Shown here piece by piece: positions 34,221-46,720 of a DNA stretch of 64,000 nt (positions are counted from its first letter, which is position 1; the number at the start of each line of letters is the position of its first letter). The DNA lies in assembly GCA_032622095.1 (NCBI GenBank), contig CP136066.1, forward strand, positions 225,560,961-225,624,960, in the 5' to 3' direction. A program made the position numbers and the translations under genes. The DNA comes from Siphonodentalium dalli (Eukaryota; Mollusca; Scaphopoda; Gadilida; Siphonodentaliidae). The notes beneath the pieces are model-generated. The model made no database searches. It worked only from the letters and a program-made list of their open reading frames with translations, and was not told the DNA's origin.

Positions 34221-36219
34221 TTGCTTAAAGATACGGGCGGCGTTTGCAGTGAGTTTGCTGTTAAAATATTCACCTCCGTCAAAAACCGCCATAAACAGAA
34301 AGAATAGTAAAATATAGGCAGACTTTTGTTCTTATACAAATCAGAAATATGGCATAAACTGTATGTTATTGTCAAATGTTTTACTTTGTTATGTAAACAA
34401 AAGCAAAAAAACGTTACAGAATCTGGCTTTAGTTTAGTTCCGGATATGGTAAACATAAAGAGCGTTATTGTTACTGTTTTCCTGATATGGAAATAATAAA
34501 GAGCGTGTGTATCATTTGTGTGTGATTAACCAATAGAACTGCGCTGTGTTATGTAAACAGAAGCAAAACTTGTGCAACACGAGCAGGCTCTTGTTTCGTA
34601 CACCATCGTACGTCTTGACGACAATATCATATTTACGCGCTGGTTATGTTTGACATATGAACAAAACTATATATATTTTAATATTCCTTCTGTCATTCTG
34701 CAGCGAACGCCGTGTTACGTGTGGCCATATTATAGAACATTTCCGATAGTCTGGACTGGTCGGGGGAATGATATCTCAGTATGGTCAGAAGGCTCATGGA
34801 GCATTATGCCAACATTTCTGTCTACGACATATCTAGTGATTACGAAGCTGGATTTAATCCCGCTCAGTGCGGATTTGTGATGCACACACTAGAACGATAT
34901 ATGTAAAACGACACGCGCGTGTGATTGAAGTCATAGATCTGGAAAAATGTCAATGCGGAAGGATAGAACGAGGGGCGCATCGACAAACATATTAACAGAC
35001 GTGTTGATCTGAAAAATCGCAGACATTCGTGAGTTCAGATAGTAAACTGAACGCATACCCTGGTTGTGTTCATAGGCTAGATAATGCAGTGGGTTTGTTG
35101 CAAATAGTTTAAATTGTTGTCAAATTCTCCAATGATCGGCCTTGAAAATTGTTGTTTTTAATATGTTTTACCGCAATTAGAACGCGTCTCTCATACTGTG
35201 AGTATGCACATGTGTTGCTATGGTCTTATAGGATACAGCTGTTTTTAAGGAAAATGATTTTAGTTTGAAATTTATAGTTTTTGAAAATTCACGAATGGGT
35301 TTGTGTTCTGCACTCCGAGAAAACTCAAAAATCCGCTGAATCTCTTCTGAATCACTGAAAAAATGCAAATTATGTATTTAAAGGGACACACTGTATTCAC
35401 AGTGGGTAAATGTACAAACAAATAAAAGTCTGGGAAACATTACAACTGTGAAGAACATGGAGAAATAGATTTAATTTGTTCTTATATTCATAAATAATAG
35501 TTCTCAATAACGAAATTTCGCGCGTTTAAACCATTGTTATGTAAATAAAACTGTTATAGTGATTGTCAAACAAACTTCTCTAATCGTGTAGTAAGTTCAA
35601 ATATTTTAGTACGAAGATGATTTTCAGAATACGTTTCAATGCTTTGACCTTTTCCCCATGTTTGCCATCAAGTTTTGAATATATTTTGGTATCTTATCGG
35701 ACGAATATGAATTGTATTTGTTCTTCATATTCATCCAACCATAACATCTCGCTAATTGACAATTTAAATAGAAAGTTATTCAATTTTGTTCAAACTTACA
35801 TAGCTTCAACATGCCGTTTTGACATAAGCGACTATAGGCTGCATTACGGTTAAAAATCTTAAAGTAGCACACACTGTAGCAGACCCCCCCCCCCCTTCGG
35901 ACGCACAGTGGTGGGCCCGGCACATCATGCATATACATCTGTTATATCATAATTCCATAAATATTATATACTACTTTGTATACAGGTGGATCGTACCTTA
36001 CATTATAATTATGTAAATATCATGTTCTTTATATTATTGTCGGGAGCGAGACCAAGATAACTTTTGTAACTTGTGCCTCAATCCCCTACATTTAATTATG
36101 GATGCAAATAAAATGTGTTTACATCATCAATTTGTAACAATTATCGTTTTGACATGCGAAATATCGTTATTGGAGAGTTGTTAATAATGAAAATAACATG
36201 TCAATCTATATTTTCGTGT
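34221..36219. other. Spacer, no gene recognised
   Basis: AT-rich. A phrase ATATGG(T/A)AA..ATAAAGAGCGT recurs at about 34444 and 34488. Poly-C at about 35885-35896. A weak match to 15146-15190 lies near 36151. Open frames up to 122 codons show no recognisable domain. Confidence 0.4.
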
Positions 36220-38512
36220 ACTTGTTTTACAGACTCCGAAGAGTCCCTTTAAGTCCAGTTTGTATCAAGCCTTACCTGGAGTTAATAAGGTTCCTATATG
36301 TCAATGTCGAACTCCGATGATAAGTTAGCGCTCCACTCTCAACTGATTCCCACCAAATGAATACGTGCTCGAGTTCGATTGTTCCGTGTCTTATACGACA
36401 ATTATCCGATAAACCGGAGATTCTCGAGCGTTAATTATCCGATAACATTATCTTAACGACCAGATCATTAACATATCCAGTTTTAAGGAACTCCCGCTCT
36501 ACATCCCATAAATGTAGATGTTGGTACAAAAAAACAGGTTACTTTTCCTACCACTTGCACATTGTATTATAGATTTATTCCATCACGTGCGGTAACTTGG
36601 GTTAACCCTTTACCCAACAAACCGGCCAAAACCGGCCAAATAAAGCTTCAACAGCCTAAAATATCTTGGGTCTGTCTCAATAGAACCATACAAATATGGA
36701 TATCATTGGAACCGGCTCCTTGACCACATTGTGATAGTTACAGTTATGCCCTGTGCCAATGCATTCTCTTATATATGCGAGTCGACCATAGGTCGCCTCG
36801 CATATATAAGAGAATGCATTGGCCTAAAAAAAATCTTTTTTTAACACTTTTTACCATTTTTTCTTACTTTCTTTAACAATTTTATAATTTTTAATGTGTT
36901 AAGCCAATGCATTCTCTTATATATGCGAGGCGACCTATGGTCGACTCGCATATATAAGAGAATGCATTGGCACAGGGCCCTTCTGTTGGGTAAAGGGTTA
37001 ACAAATAGTCAAACGTTTAACAACTTGGTGATATAAAAGCTAACGTACCAGCAGTGTCGACTCCTTAATGTCGGTTGTTAATTTCGGTTTATTAAATTCA
37101 TGTATCAAAGTCTTACCTTGAGTAAATAATGTTCCAATATTTAAATATCTAACTCGATGGTAAGCTAGTGTTCCCACTATCTCCAGTGATTCCCGCGCAA
37201 CAAATGAATACGTGCTAGAGTTCGATTGTTCCGAATCTTATACGACAATTATCCGATAAACCAGAGTTTCGCCGCTTTAATTATTCGATAAACCGGAGTT
37301 TCTCCCGCTTTAATTGTTCGACAACATTATCTTAACGACCAGATCATCAACATATCAAGTTTTAAGGAACGACCGCTCTACAACCTATACATGTTCAGAT
37401 GTTGGTGCAACAAAAGTGACTTTTCCTACCAGTTACACAATGTATGATATGTATTCCATTAAGTGTGGTCACTTGGGATAACACATAATCAAGCTGGTAA
37501 CTAGTTTGTCATATAAAAGCTGCACGTACCAGCATTGATCGACTCCCTAATGCCGGTTAATTTTGTTTTACTAAACCTTGTTTCAAAGTCTTACCTGGAG
37601 TAAATAATGTTCCTTTGTTTAAATATCTAACTCCGAGGATATGTTAGAGTTCCACTCTCCGCTGATTCCCGCGCAACAAATGAATACGTCGGAGAGCTCG
37701 ATTGTTCCGAGTCTTATACGACAATTATCCGATAAACCGGAGTTTCTCCCGCTTTAATTATTCGATAAACCGGAGATTCTCCTGCTTTAATTATTCGATA
37801 ACACATCTTAACGCCGAGACAATCAACACAATTATCCAGTTTTAAGGAACTACTACTCTACATCATCTAAAGGTTCAACTTTGGTGCCAAACAATATCAG
37901 GTGACCAGATGCATATTTTAAAACAAATACGTACCGTCAGTATCATTGTCGACTGCTTAATGTCGGAACATTTTAACTTATTAAACCCATGTACCAGTTA
38001 ACATGGCATTGCATGGGCCAATAATCATGGATAACACTTAAAATTCACAAGAAACCAGCGTAGCGGGGTAGGGGTAACTACCTATGTGTATTAAAGTCTT
38101 ACCTGTAATTAATAATGATCCTATATTTAAACGTCAAACCCCGAGGATAAGTTAGTGTTCCACTCTTCTGTGATTTCCAAGCAACAAATGAATATGTGCT
38201 AGAGTTCGATTGCTCCTAGTCATGTACGACAATTATCCGATAAACCGGAGAATCGCGAGATTTAATTATCCGATGCATTATCTTAACGACAAGATCATCA
38301 ACATATCCAGTTTAGGGAACACCTATTCAACATCCTGTAGAAGTTCAGCTTTTGGTGCAAAAAAAAAACAGGGTGACTTTTCCGGCAGATGCACATTTTA
38401 TTAGTTATTAGATTAAGCCAGCAAATGCGGTCACTTTTAAATAATTTGACGCTATAAAAGCTACATGCACCAGCAGCTGTCGACTCCGTAACCTGATGTG
38501 AAACAATCCGGT
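36220..38512 (+). repeat. ~480-bp tandem repeat, four units
   Basis: The landmark CTTACC(T)GGAGT(A)AATAA falls at 36271, 37112, 37590 and 38098. Each unit continues with AATGAATACGTGCT, GAGTTCGATTGTTCC, TACGACAATTATCCGATAAA and ATCTTAACGACCAGATCATC. Near its end each of three units has a TATAAAAGCT(A/G) about 15-25 bp before a CAGCAG..TCGACTCC phrase (about 37030, 37510 and 38450). Unit 1 is lengthened by a 392-bp TTAA-flanked MITE. The TATA-like core could be promoter or LTR derived; I cannot assign the family. Confidence 0.85.
36602..37001. mobile_element. 392-bp piggyBac-like MITE, full copy 2
   Basis: Bounded by TTAA at 36602-36605 and 36998-37001. It is the reverse-orientation counterpart of 27022-27413, of identical length and with both hairpin modules. 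It sits inside unit 1 of the ~480-bp array. Unit 2 shows the uninterrupted site (ACTTGGGATAACACATAATC, against ACTTGGGTTAACAAATAGTC when the MITE is mentally removed), confirming insertion at TTAA. Confidence 0.9.
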
Positions 38513-38994
38513 AGGTGATCAAATAGAAATGGATAATAATCTTTCTCAAAGTACTGAAAGTAGTTATTTCTTACCCATAATAATCCAAATTGACAACACA
38601 CACCGTCATTCTTATATATATTTTAATTAAATGCAATTACTCTCGAAATTATTTCTGATAGTTTATCGCCGATAGTTGCGTCCCGAGTCGAGATGTAAAT
38701 ATTTACAATTGAGCGTAGTTCAGACGATATTTTCTATATAGTGGTATGGTCGATTTATTTGAACATTTCGGCGATGTTAGTAGAATGCTATATTCCCCAG
38801 GTCGCCATAGCGCCTGAGTGCTAACGTATCGATTTCGCGTACCGGAACAAGTCCATAATATGTCTTTAGTTTCGGTTAATTTTTGAGAATTTAAAGCATG
38901 GGTATTAACCATGTACACCGCTAAACATTCACTAGAATCCTGCATACGAGGAAAGTAGTGACACCATTATAACTAATATAGTATTGTATATAGT
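38513..38994. other. Spacer, no feature recognised
   Basis: AT-rich, apparently unique. Confidence 0.35.
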
Positions 38995-39131
38995 ATCCCT
39001 ATTTCCCACCCTTCTGATTGGCCCATGTCCTGTCACGTGCCGGGCGACAAATAACATTGTTATCCTCCTCCCTATTTTCCACCCTTCTGATTGGCCCATG
39101 TGCTGTCACGTGCCGGGTGACAAATCACACT
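38995..39131. repeat. Duplicated 'CTTCTGATTGGCCCATGT' phrase of the TCGCCCG family
   Basis: A ~70-bp phrase (CC(A)CCCTTCTGATTGGCCCAT, GTCACGTGCCGGG(C/T)GACAAA) occurs twice, at about 39005 and 39073. On the opposite strand the same phrase forms the right end of the insertion at 30566-31620. Confidence 0.65.
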
Positions 39132-40791
39132 GTCGCCCGCTGAGCCGGGATACATTGTTTTTGTCGCCCGCCTGATGTTATCAGGCAAGAATATCTCCAA
39201 ACACACACTGCAGTAACTCATCCACTTCGCATCACTACAACGTACTAAAACATCATAGATCTTATATACCCCACGGATTCGCCAAACACACCAGTTGTGG
39301 TGTTTGCTAATTTGCATATATTTAGTGAACACTAATATTCTTAAGTTTTAAGTTGATACTTTTATCGGACAAGAGTTATTATTTACTTTTTACATCGCAA
39401 CATCTCGGTGATTCAATTTGTTCATGTCGACATTATGATGCAAGATTGAAAGAGAGGACCCCTTTAGGTTGGTTGGTTATACATGTTCGATGGTAGACAA
39501 CGTAATGCATACGTTTGTCGCGAATGAATGGTACTGTACGCTTATCTTCTTCCGCGATGTCTGCAATGTGATCATAGAAGTATTTTATGTGAGGATCGCC
39601 GTGAGCACTGACACATATGAATGTACATTAATGAAATTGACAACTTCCCATTGGCTTTCGGGGAAGACCGTTTTGAAATGAACATCGCGAGTAAATTGCG
39701 CGCACAAGACGACATTGAATATGCCTTGCAGAAGACGAGAACATACCTATATGGCTTATTGGTTTACATTGCATGGACCGATATTGACGATTTGACCACC
39801 AAAATGATCGAAAATAAACGCGGATTATCAAACGCTTGACTATCGTTTATGGAACAGAAATCATATGGGGCGATAAGTAGTTACTGAAAATATACATAAT
39901 CGGGAAAGAAATCACTCATGACTCAGTGCAACATCGTGCGTGTGGATGGCAAGGATATTTTCTGTGGAATAATCGGATAACAAATCAGTTGTTGCCCTTC
40001 TTCTCGGGAGACATTGAGATTTGTCACCCGCTCGAGAACGGAATGTCTCCCTCGGAGCCTCGCTCCTCGGGAGACATTCCGTTCTCGATCGGGTGACAAA
40101 TCTCAATGTCTCCCTCGACAACGGGCGACAACTGTATACTGTCACCCGCTGAGTCGGGAGACATTGTTTTTGTCGCCCGCCTGATGTTATATTGCATGAA
40201 TATCTCCAAACACACACTGCAGTAACTCATCTATTTCACATCACTACGACGTACTAAAATCATAAATCTTATATACCCCATGGATTCGCAAAAAAACACC
40301 AGTTGTGGTGTTTGCTTATTTGCATATATTTAGTGAACACTAATATTCGAACTTTTAAGTTGATACTTTTATCGGACAAGAGTTATTATGTACTTTTTAC
40401 ATCGAAACATATCGGTGATTCAATATGTTCATGTCGACATTATGGTGCAAGATTGAAAGAGTTGATCCCTTGACGTTGGATTGTTATAAATGTTTGCTGG
40501 TGGACAACGTAATGCATACGTTTGTGGCGAATCAATGGTACTGTACGCTTATCCATGATTTCAGACCGCTCCGCGATGTCTGAAATGTGATCATAGAAGT
40601 ATTTTGTGTGAGGATCGCCATGTACTTGGGAGCACTGACACATATGAATGTACATCGACAACTTCCCAAGACCGTTATGAAATGAACATCGCGAGTAAAT
40701 TGCGCGCACAAGACGACATTGAATATGCCACATTTCAGAAGGCGATAACATACTTATATAGCTTATTGGTTTACATTGCATGGACCGGTGT
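39132..40791 (+). repeat. Diverged direct duplication, 1009-bp period
   Basis: 39132-39782 and 40141-40791 align end to end at about 90 percent identity by eye, with compensating indels. The starts are GTC(G/A)CCCGCTGAG and the ends CATTGCATGGACCG. The 358-bp interval between them contains a near-perfect hairpin (40006-40114, GGGAGACATTGAGATTTGTC against its complement). Short frames encoding IASKLRAQDDIEYA occur in both copies, but the reading is otherwise disrupted and the family is unknown. Confidence 0.8.
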
Positions 40792-41132
40792 TCTGCTTAA
40801 TAAGTACGTTGCCAGATAAGTCAGTATCTAAAAATAGAATGGCTTAAGCATAGGCCCCGGTGCGCACATGTGCTATGGACGTGCTCTGATTGGCTCTGCA
40901 CATAAAGGTAAAGGTCATACTTTGTGCCGGGATAATACATTTTGCCAAAATTGTTATTTTGCTGTCACTCAAAATACTGTGTTCTTTGAGAATCAGGTGT
41001 CCTGCGGATCCCAAACTCTTGACGCGGGCAAATTTCACTGAGTTTCATTTCAATCTGTATAGAAGATAGATCTGAGAAGATTTACAGGACTTTCGTCCTC
41101 TTATAACTAGTTGAAGCTTTCCTATGAAACAA
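40792..41132. other. Spacer, no feature recognised
   Basis: Apparently unique sequence upstream of a LINE relic; it may include decayed LINE sequence that I cannot verify. Confidence 0.35.
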
Positions 41133-41249
41133 TAAGGACACACAGTATAAAAACTCATTCTTTGTCAAAACAATCATTGAATGGAACCACCTGGAGGACA
41201 CGGCCAGCGCATGTGATTTAACATCAACAACAACATTAACACTAGTCAC
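41133..41249 (+). pseudogene. C-terminal relic of a LINE ORF2 (reverse transcriptase)
   Basis: The frame reads YKNSFFVKTIIEWNHLED and continues to a TAA at about 41247-41249. The SFF..KTI..WN.L pattern is the conserved extreme C terminus of many non-LTR retrotransposon ORF2 proteins. A stop lies just upstream and no reverse transcriptase core is present, so it is a 5'-truncated or eroded remnant. It is not obviously the same family as the LINE at 50 kb, whose C terminus is different. Confidence 0.55.
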
Positions 41250-41642
41250 TACAGCGTAAGTCGTCCAACGGTGAACCTACAGCCAAATCAAGGCTCATAC
41301 ACCGACCAACATACAGATACAGATCGAACTTGAAACAAGATAATCACAAAGTGAGTATTTACTGTATTATATATTATAATATAAGTGTTTTCCGCGTGAA
41401 AACATTCAATTAATTCTATTCAATATAATTCATTTTCATTGACGCGAAATTAGGTTACTTAGTTACAACTGACCTCCTCGATACACAGTTCGGGCACAGG
41501 TGCCAAATGAGCTATATAAATAGCTCATTTGAGATCATGTAGCTAAATTGAGCTAAATTTTTAATGTGTTTGCAGACTGTCCCTTCAGTTCAACGCCTAA
41601 CTCGGAGTCGAAATATCGACACAAGATTTTACTTGTAGTTGT
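41250..41642. other. Spacer with a small palindrome
   Basis: Probable 3' untranslated part of the LINE relic, then AT-rich sequence. A perfect palindrome at about 41507-41532 pairs AAATGAGCTAT with ATAGCTCATTT. Confidence 0.4.
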
Positions 41643-43369
41643 GGCCCATTCTCAATAAAACCATGCATTTGATGTCGCCACAATCTCTTCCTTGAATGGG
41701 AAGCATGTCTATCGTTCGGTGGTGACTCAATGATAGGACAATGCAACCTGATTATAATGCGCTAGTCAGTGGTCGCTGACCTTCGATTAAAGGTGTCCGC
41801 CACGATCTTCAAATATGGCCAAATGTAACATTCGTTACTGTCGCAACTGCGCTATTCAGCGTGTTATCGCCCATTAATCCATATGTCACCAAAGCCAGAG
41901 TCCCCGTCATATTTTTTTTATTTTGTACGTATTGACTACTTCATAGTTAAGGAGATGTCGCCGGTATTCGGGAAAATTTGGATAAACAGTTCAGATGGTA
42001 TATTGCAGAATTTTAAAACCTTTGTCATTGACAATAATCGTTCAAAAGTATAGCGCTTGGTCATATCACTTCACAGTAAGGAGTAACCAGGCTTTCATTT
42101 TGTTTAGGTTGACTCGTGTCACGACGGGGAATGAAAAAGGTCAATTTAGACTTTTTAAAGTAACATTCGTTACCGTGTGTTTATCGTGTTTGAACAGAAC
42201 AATTGGAGTATAATCATCTCTGATACATCACGAGTTGTATAATAAGTATGATCATGCCATTTTGTTAAATCTGATGTGAAATGGTTCCTCACTCTAACTC
42301 AAATTGTCGAAAAAATGTAACATTCGTTACTGTTACTTTCGTTACCATTTTACTAGCCCTTTGAGAAATATTTCCCTTAATTTGTATGCCACGTACATGC
42401 AACATGCGTGAATTGATGTCAAACGCATCGACAAAACATATATGAAGAAGACCACCACAATACCTCCTTATCCGTCAACGAAAATTCATATTTTGCACGT
42501 TAGTGATATATCTAAAAACTATAAACAAATGTATCAATGCACCTCGCATTTAATGTAATCATTCGCTCGCGTCCCTTACCGAAATCTTAGTGATATCTTA
42601 GTGCTTCCTTAGTGATTGAATGCTGGAGGAAAATCACTAAGAAATCACTAACAATAATCATTAGGTGAAATGCCTAATAGGGAAAGTGAATGCTAATCTT
42701 AGTGCTTCTTAATGCTCAAGCACTACCTTAGTGCTTCCTTAGTCCTCTATTTGGGTGAAATATTCATGAGCTTAGTGCTCGAGCACTAAGCTTAGTGCTC
42801 GAGCACTAATCTAATTTACATATCACTAGTGCTTGCCTTAGTGCTCAAGCACTTATTTTTAATGATTTGTGAGCACTAAGGTTGAAATAATGAATTCCAG
42901 CTAATATAGTATAGGCTAGTAGTAAATAAACATGCACATGTACTCACAATTTATTCTATAGGGTCCATATTTGTGTACCATGGGTGTATATATAATCCTT
43001 CATCAAGTTGTTAATGAAATACAGTAATTTTCAAATTGATAACTTGATAACTTTTAATTGGAAAAATAACATTTATACTAAACAGCTGTAACATTTCATC
43101 GATTACTTTATCTAAATCACGAATATATGTACATGATTCTCTATTCTGGTCTTCCTCGGTTTAATTGTACTGACTTATTCCTGCAAAGAGAAATAAAAAA
43201 TATGTTTAAAATTTGAATTATAACGTTGAATCTAGGCATACTATTACTGAATGAGTGTCTAATCTCCAATGGATGCAAATAGCAATTCTGCCAATATGCG
43301 TTATTTGCAATCCGATGCTAGCTTAAATTTAAAAAAACATATTTTTGAAATAACACAACTATATGCCAA

Positions 43370-43690
43370 TATTATCATTATTCCTACCTGTTTTCCATAA
43401 AATAAGACCCAGTTGATCCCCATTGACCATTTCAGAAATCTTGGGGGCAAATGGCATATGGAAGAAATTCTGCAGTTTTAACAAAAATATCATATAATTA
43501 GAGCACATAGAAGTGGTACAAGCTGTCGCTATACTAGTACGCACATATAATCGATCATGATTCCCACCCACCTTCCTGAAAATCAGGCCCAGTTGACCCT
43601 TTTATTCAGAAATCCTGGGGTGATGGCCCAGCAGAAATTGTCTAATTTTGACCGAAATATAGTATAGTTAGAACACAAAGGGGCACAAGC
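43370..43690. repeat. Internal ~180-bp direct repeat, two diverged copies
   Basis: AAAATAAGACCCAGTTGATCC / TTCAGAAATCTTGGGG near 43398-43445 is echoed by AAAATCAGGCCCAGTTGACCC / TTCAGAAATCCTGGGG near 43576-43620, and the following GCACAAGCTGT phrase is also duplicated. It lies within the 4.37-kb element. Confidence 0.6.
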
Positions 43691-45714
43691 TGTAACTACT
43701 AAAACCAAATAAGTTATCTTGCCCTGCAGCATATCTGCATGGTCCTTGCATAATGGCACATTTCCTATTCACAGTTTTTCACAGCATATACTTTGAGAAA
43801 GTCTCTCAGTCACCTTGAACCATTTCCAGTAAGCCACAGTGTAATTGGACTTGTTTGTTATTTTTATGAATCTATTTTATTAATCTGATTTAGTCCTTTC
43901 TGTTAGTTTAAATTCGAAATATTGGAAGATTCCTGGGGGGAGGCCCGGGGGGGGGGGGAGAAATTGTGTAACTTAATTAATTTGTTAAGAATTGATCCAA
44001 TATAACTTTCAAATTGGCCCAGATGAGCTCTTAAATTGTTTATATGCATTCATATAAATTAAAAGTAATGGCATCATGGATATATATGTTGGGTCTTTAA
44101 GATTAAAGTTTTACAAATTACTAAAGACCATGCATTCAGTCATATGCATTCAGACTCCTAATGTTACTGCATGCACATATATACTGATGATACTGTCCTA
44201 GCTGCCTCAAACTTTTGCAATTTAACTGTGAAAACTTTCAATGTTAAAGGAAATAATTAAATCCTGTATAAGCATCATTTTTGCAATCCATGTTTTAATA
44301 ATTTGGCATTTCACACATTTGTATAACTCACTCTATAATCTCTTTCTTTTTTGCCATAAGTTGAGCTACCAGTACTGCTACTGAGAGATTGATTCAACTC
44401 CCTGCAATTCAAGATGATTTCCTGCTGTATAGTCATGATGCAGTTTCTTCCCAAATCTTGCATGAATGCATGCTTCTTTGAAAGAGAAATTGGGAAATCT
44501 GAAATTAAAATAGAATAATTAATATGTCTTAGCTATAAAGATATTATAGTCATATTTTTCTCTCATTTTGATCTTGGGGGTACCATTAAAGAAAATATAT
44601 TGGCCTTATAAAATTGTTTATTGGGGAAGACAATTAGCACATTATAGTTAATTAATACACCCAGTGTAAGTTTCTTTTAAATATAAAAAATTGCGATATA
44701 TCATTAAAATATGTATATATAGATTTACACCTTGGAGGTGTGAGTCATTTTTTTATTTTCAAAAGGGTTCAATTTCCTATGAGAATTGATATATTAAATC
44801 CCATTTATACATGTTTGTGTATTTTTAAAGGGAACCTGAGAATCTGGTGGAGAGTTTGGTGAATTGTGGCAGCTGGGCCTTGTAATGATTGCTGTAGCTA
44901 TTTATATTTGTTTAATATTGCACTGTGTGTCCGTGAGTTGGTCAAGTAATCCTGTGAATATTATTAGTACTGTTAACAATATCATAGTTTGGATTTTCAT
45001 GAGGCAACATATAAATTAAAAAGATTTATGAGAGTATATACTTACATTGTTCCCCATCCTGGTGCTGTTGTTTCTCCATCAAAAACACAGAAAAAACTGA
45101 GAAATTATCTCTTTTCACATACATAAATGTGTTAGGTATATATATTGAAAACATACTTCTTCCATATTCCGATTAAACTCACTGATTCTTTAGAAAAAAT
45201 ATGAGAATAACAGCTAGCTCCATGTGTATAATATATGACTGAGAGACAAACTATGGGTAGTCAAAACAAGAGAGCACATACACTATGACAAACATCTGTT
45301 GCTGATATTAAAGAAGTGTCAAATTACAAGATGTGGCTGGATTCCTTTGTGATGTAACTAAATTTAGAACAAGTTCAAATAATCCTATATAGGCTCCAGG
45401 GGGTGGTCAGATTAGATGATTAATTTTTATATATAGGCACTGTCTTGTCCCAGGAATATTTTTAGAGCATGCATATTATTCAGTTGGTTTTATTGCAGTT
45501 TAATAGCTCCAATTAAGAGCCAGCTGGTAGCTAGTACATGTAGTGAGAACAATTCGATCATTACTTGAATTAGTTAAGCAAATTGTCTCTTTTATAACTA
45601 CTTTGATTCAGAATTGGGGTAGTTTCAATTCATATTAATTATCAACTACTAGTAATTATAGATCCAAAATGGTGGTATTACATGTATTTAAATGTATCTA
45701 AAAAAAAGCAATAA

Positions 45715-46720
45715 TTTTTGTCCCTTTTCAGAACAAATAATTGGAGAAAAATACATTTGAATAACACAAACTCACGTTGACTGGTCTGCCTGACTGAAAA
45801 CATTATTATTTTATATAAAAAAAAACAACAATATTAATAAATAATAATAATAAATTTATTTATATAGGATATGAAGGGGTTGACAATCTGACAATATACT
45901 TTATATTGGTCTCACCTTGAAGTGTTCATCAAACCACTTATTTTGATATGTATAATGCACAGATCAACCAATTTTTGATGCAGCAATGGATTTTTTCTCA
46001 CTTTTTCCATGAAATATCTGTTGAACCTGAGTTAGTTTAATTGCAAGAGATTCTCTGCTTGAAATAAACAAAGTTCTCAGCTGTAAGCACTAAGAGTGCC
46101 TTACTAGTGATTGAGAAAATCCCAGAAACATTAAATGACTGCTGTTATTTAGAAGCTAAATTCTTAGTGCTTCCTATTACTCCAATCTCATGGTTTTGAC
46201 ATTGTGTATTGAATAGATATCTTTTGTTGCAAATATTTCACTTAAAAGATAGATTTCCAATAAAAAAGTAAAGTTTTTAAATGTATCTTAATCAGCCACA
46301 TTTTCCATCCTTGTTCAGATAAAATAAGTGTAGAAAATTTGTTCATGTGAGTGCATGTATGTGACACAAACTCACCCTAACTGGTCTGTTTCACTCAAAA
46401 ATTATTTTTTAATATAAAAACAATAATTGGTCTCAGCATGAAGAGGTCACCAAACTGCTTCTTTTGATATGTATAAAGCACATACTAGTCAATACTTGTT
46501 ACAGCAATGGATTTTTTCTCACTTTTTCCGTGAATTCCATGAACCTGACTTAGTTTATTTCAAGCAGAGATTCTCTTGAAATTAAACTAAGTTCTCTGTA
46601 AGCACTAAGAGTTCCTTACTAGTGATTGAGAAAATCTCAAAAACATTAACTGACTGCAGATATTTGGAAGATAAATGCTTAGTGCTTCATATTACTCCAG
46701 TCTCATGGTTTAAAACATCA
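45715..46720. repeat. Internal ~525-bp direct repeat, two copies
   Basis: The second copy (about 46310-46720) repeats the first (about 45715-46200). Landmarks are CACAAACTCAC(G/C), TTGATATGTATAA, CAGCAATGGATTTTTTCTCA, TAAGCACTAAGAGT(G/T)CC and CCAGTCTCATGGTTT. The first has an extra A/T-rich insert near 45815-45870. Each copy carries CACTAAG/CTTAGTG motifs, so the duplication multiplied the motif clusters at the right end. Confidence 0.7.

Noticed and set aside
43359-43571. 70-codon minus-strand frame as a transposase exon in the 4.37-kb element
   Set aside because: No motif seen and the sequence overlaps an internal direct repeat whose sister copy is not open.
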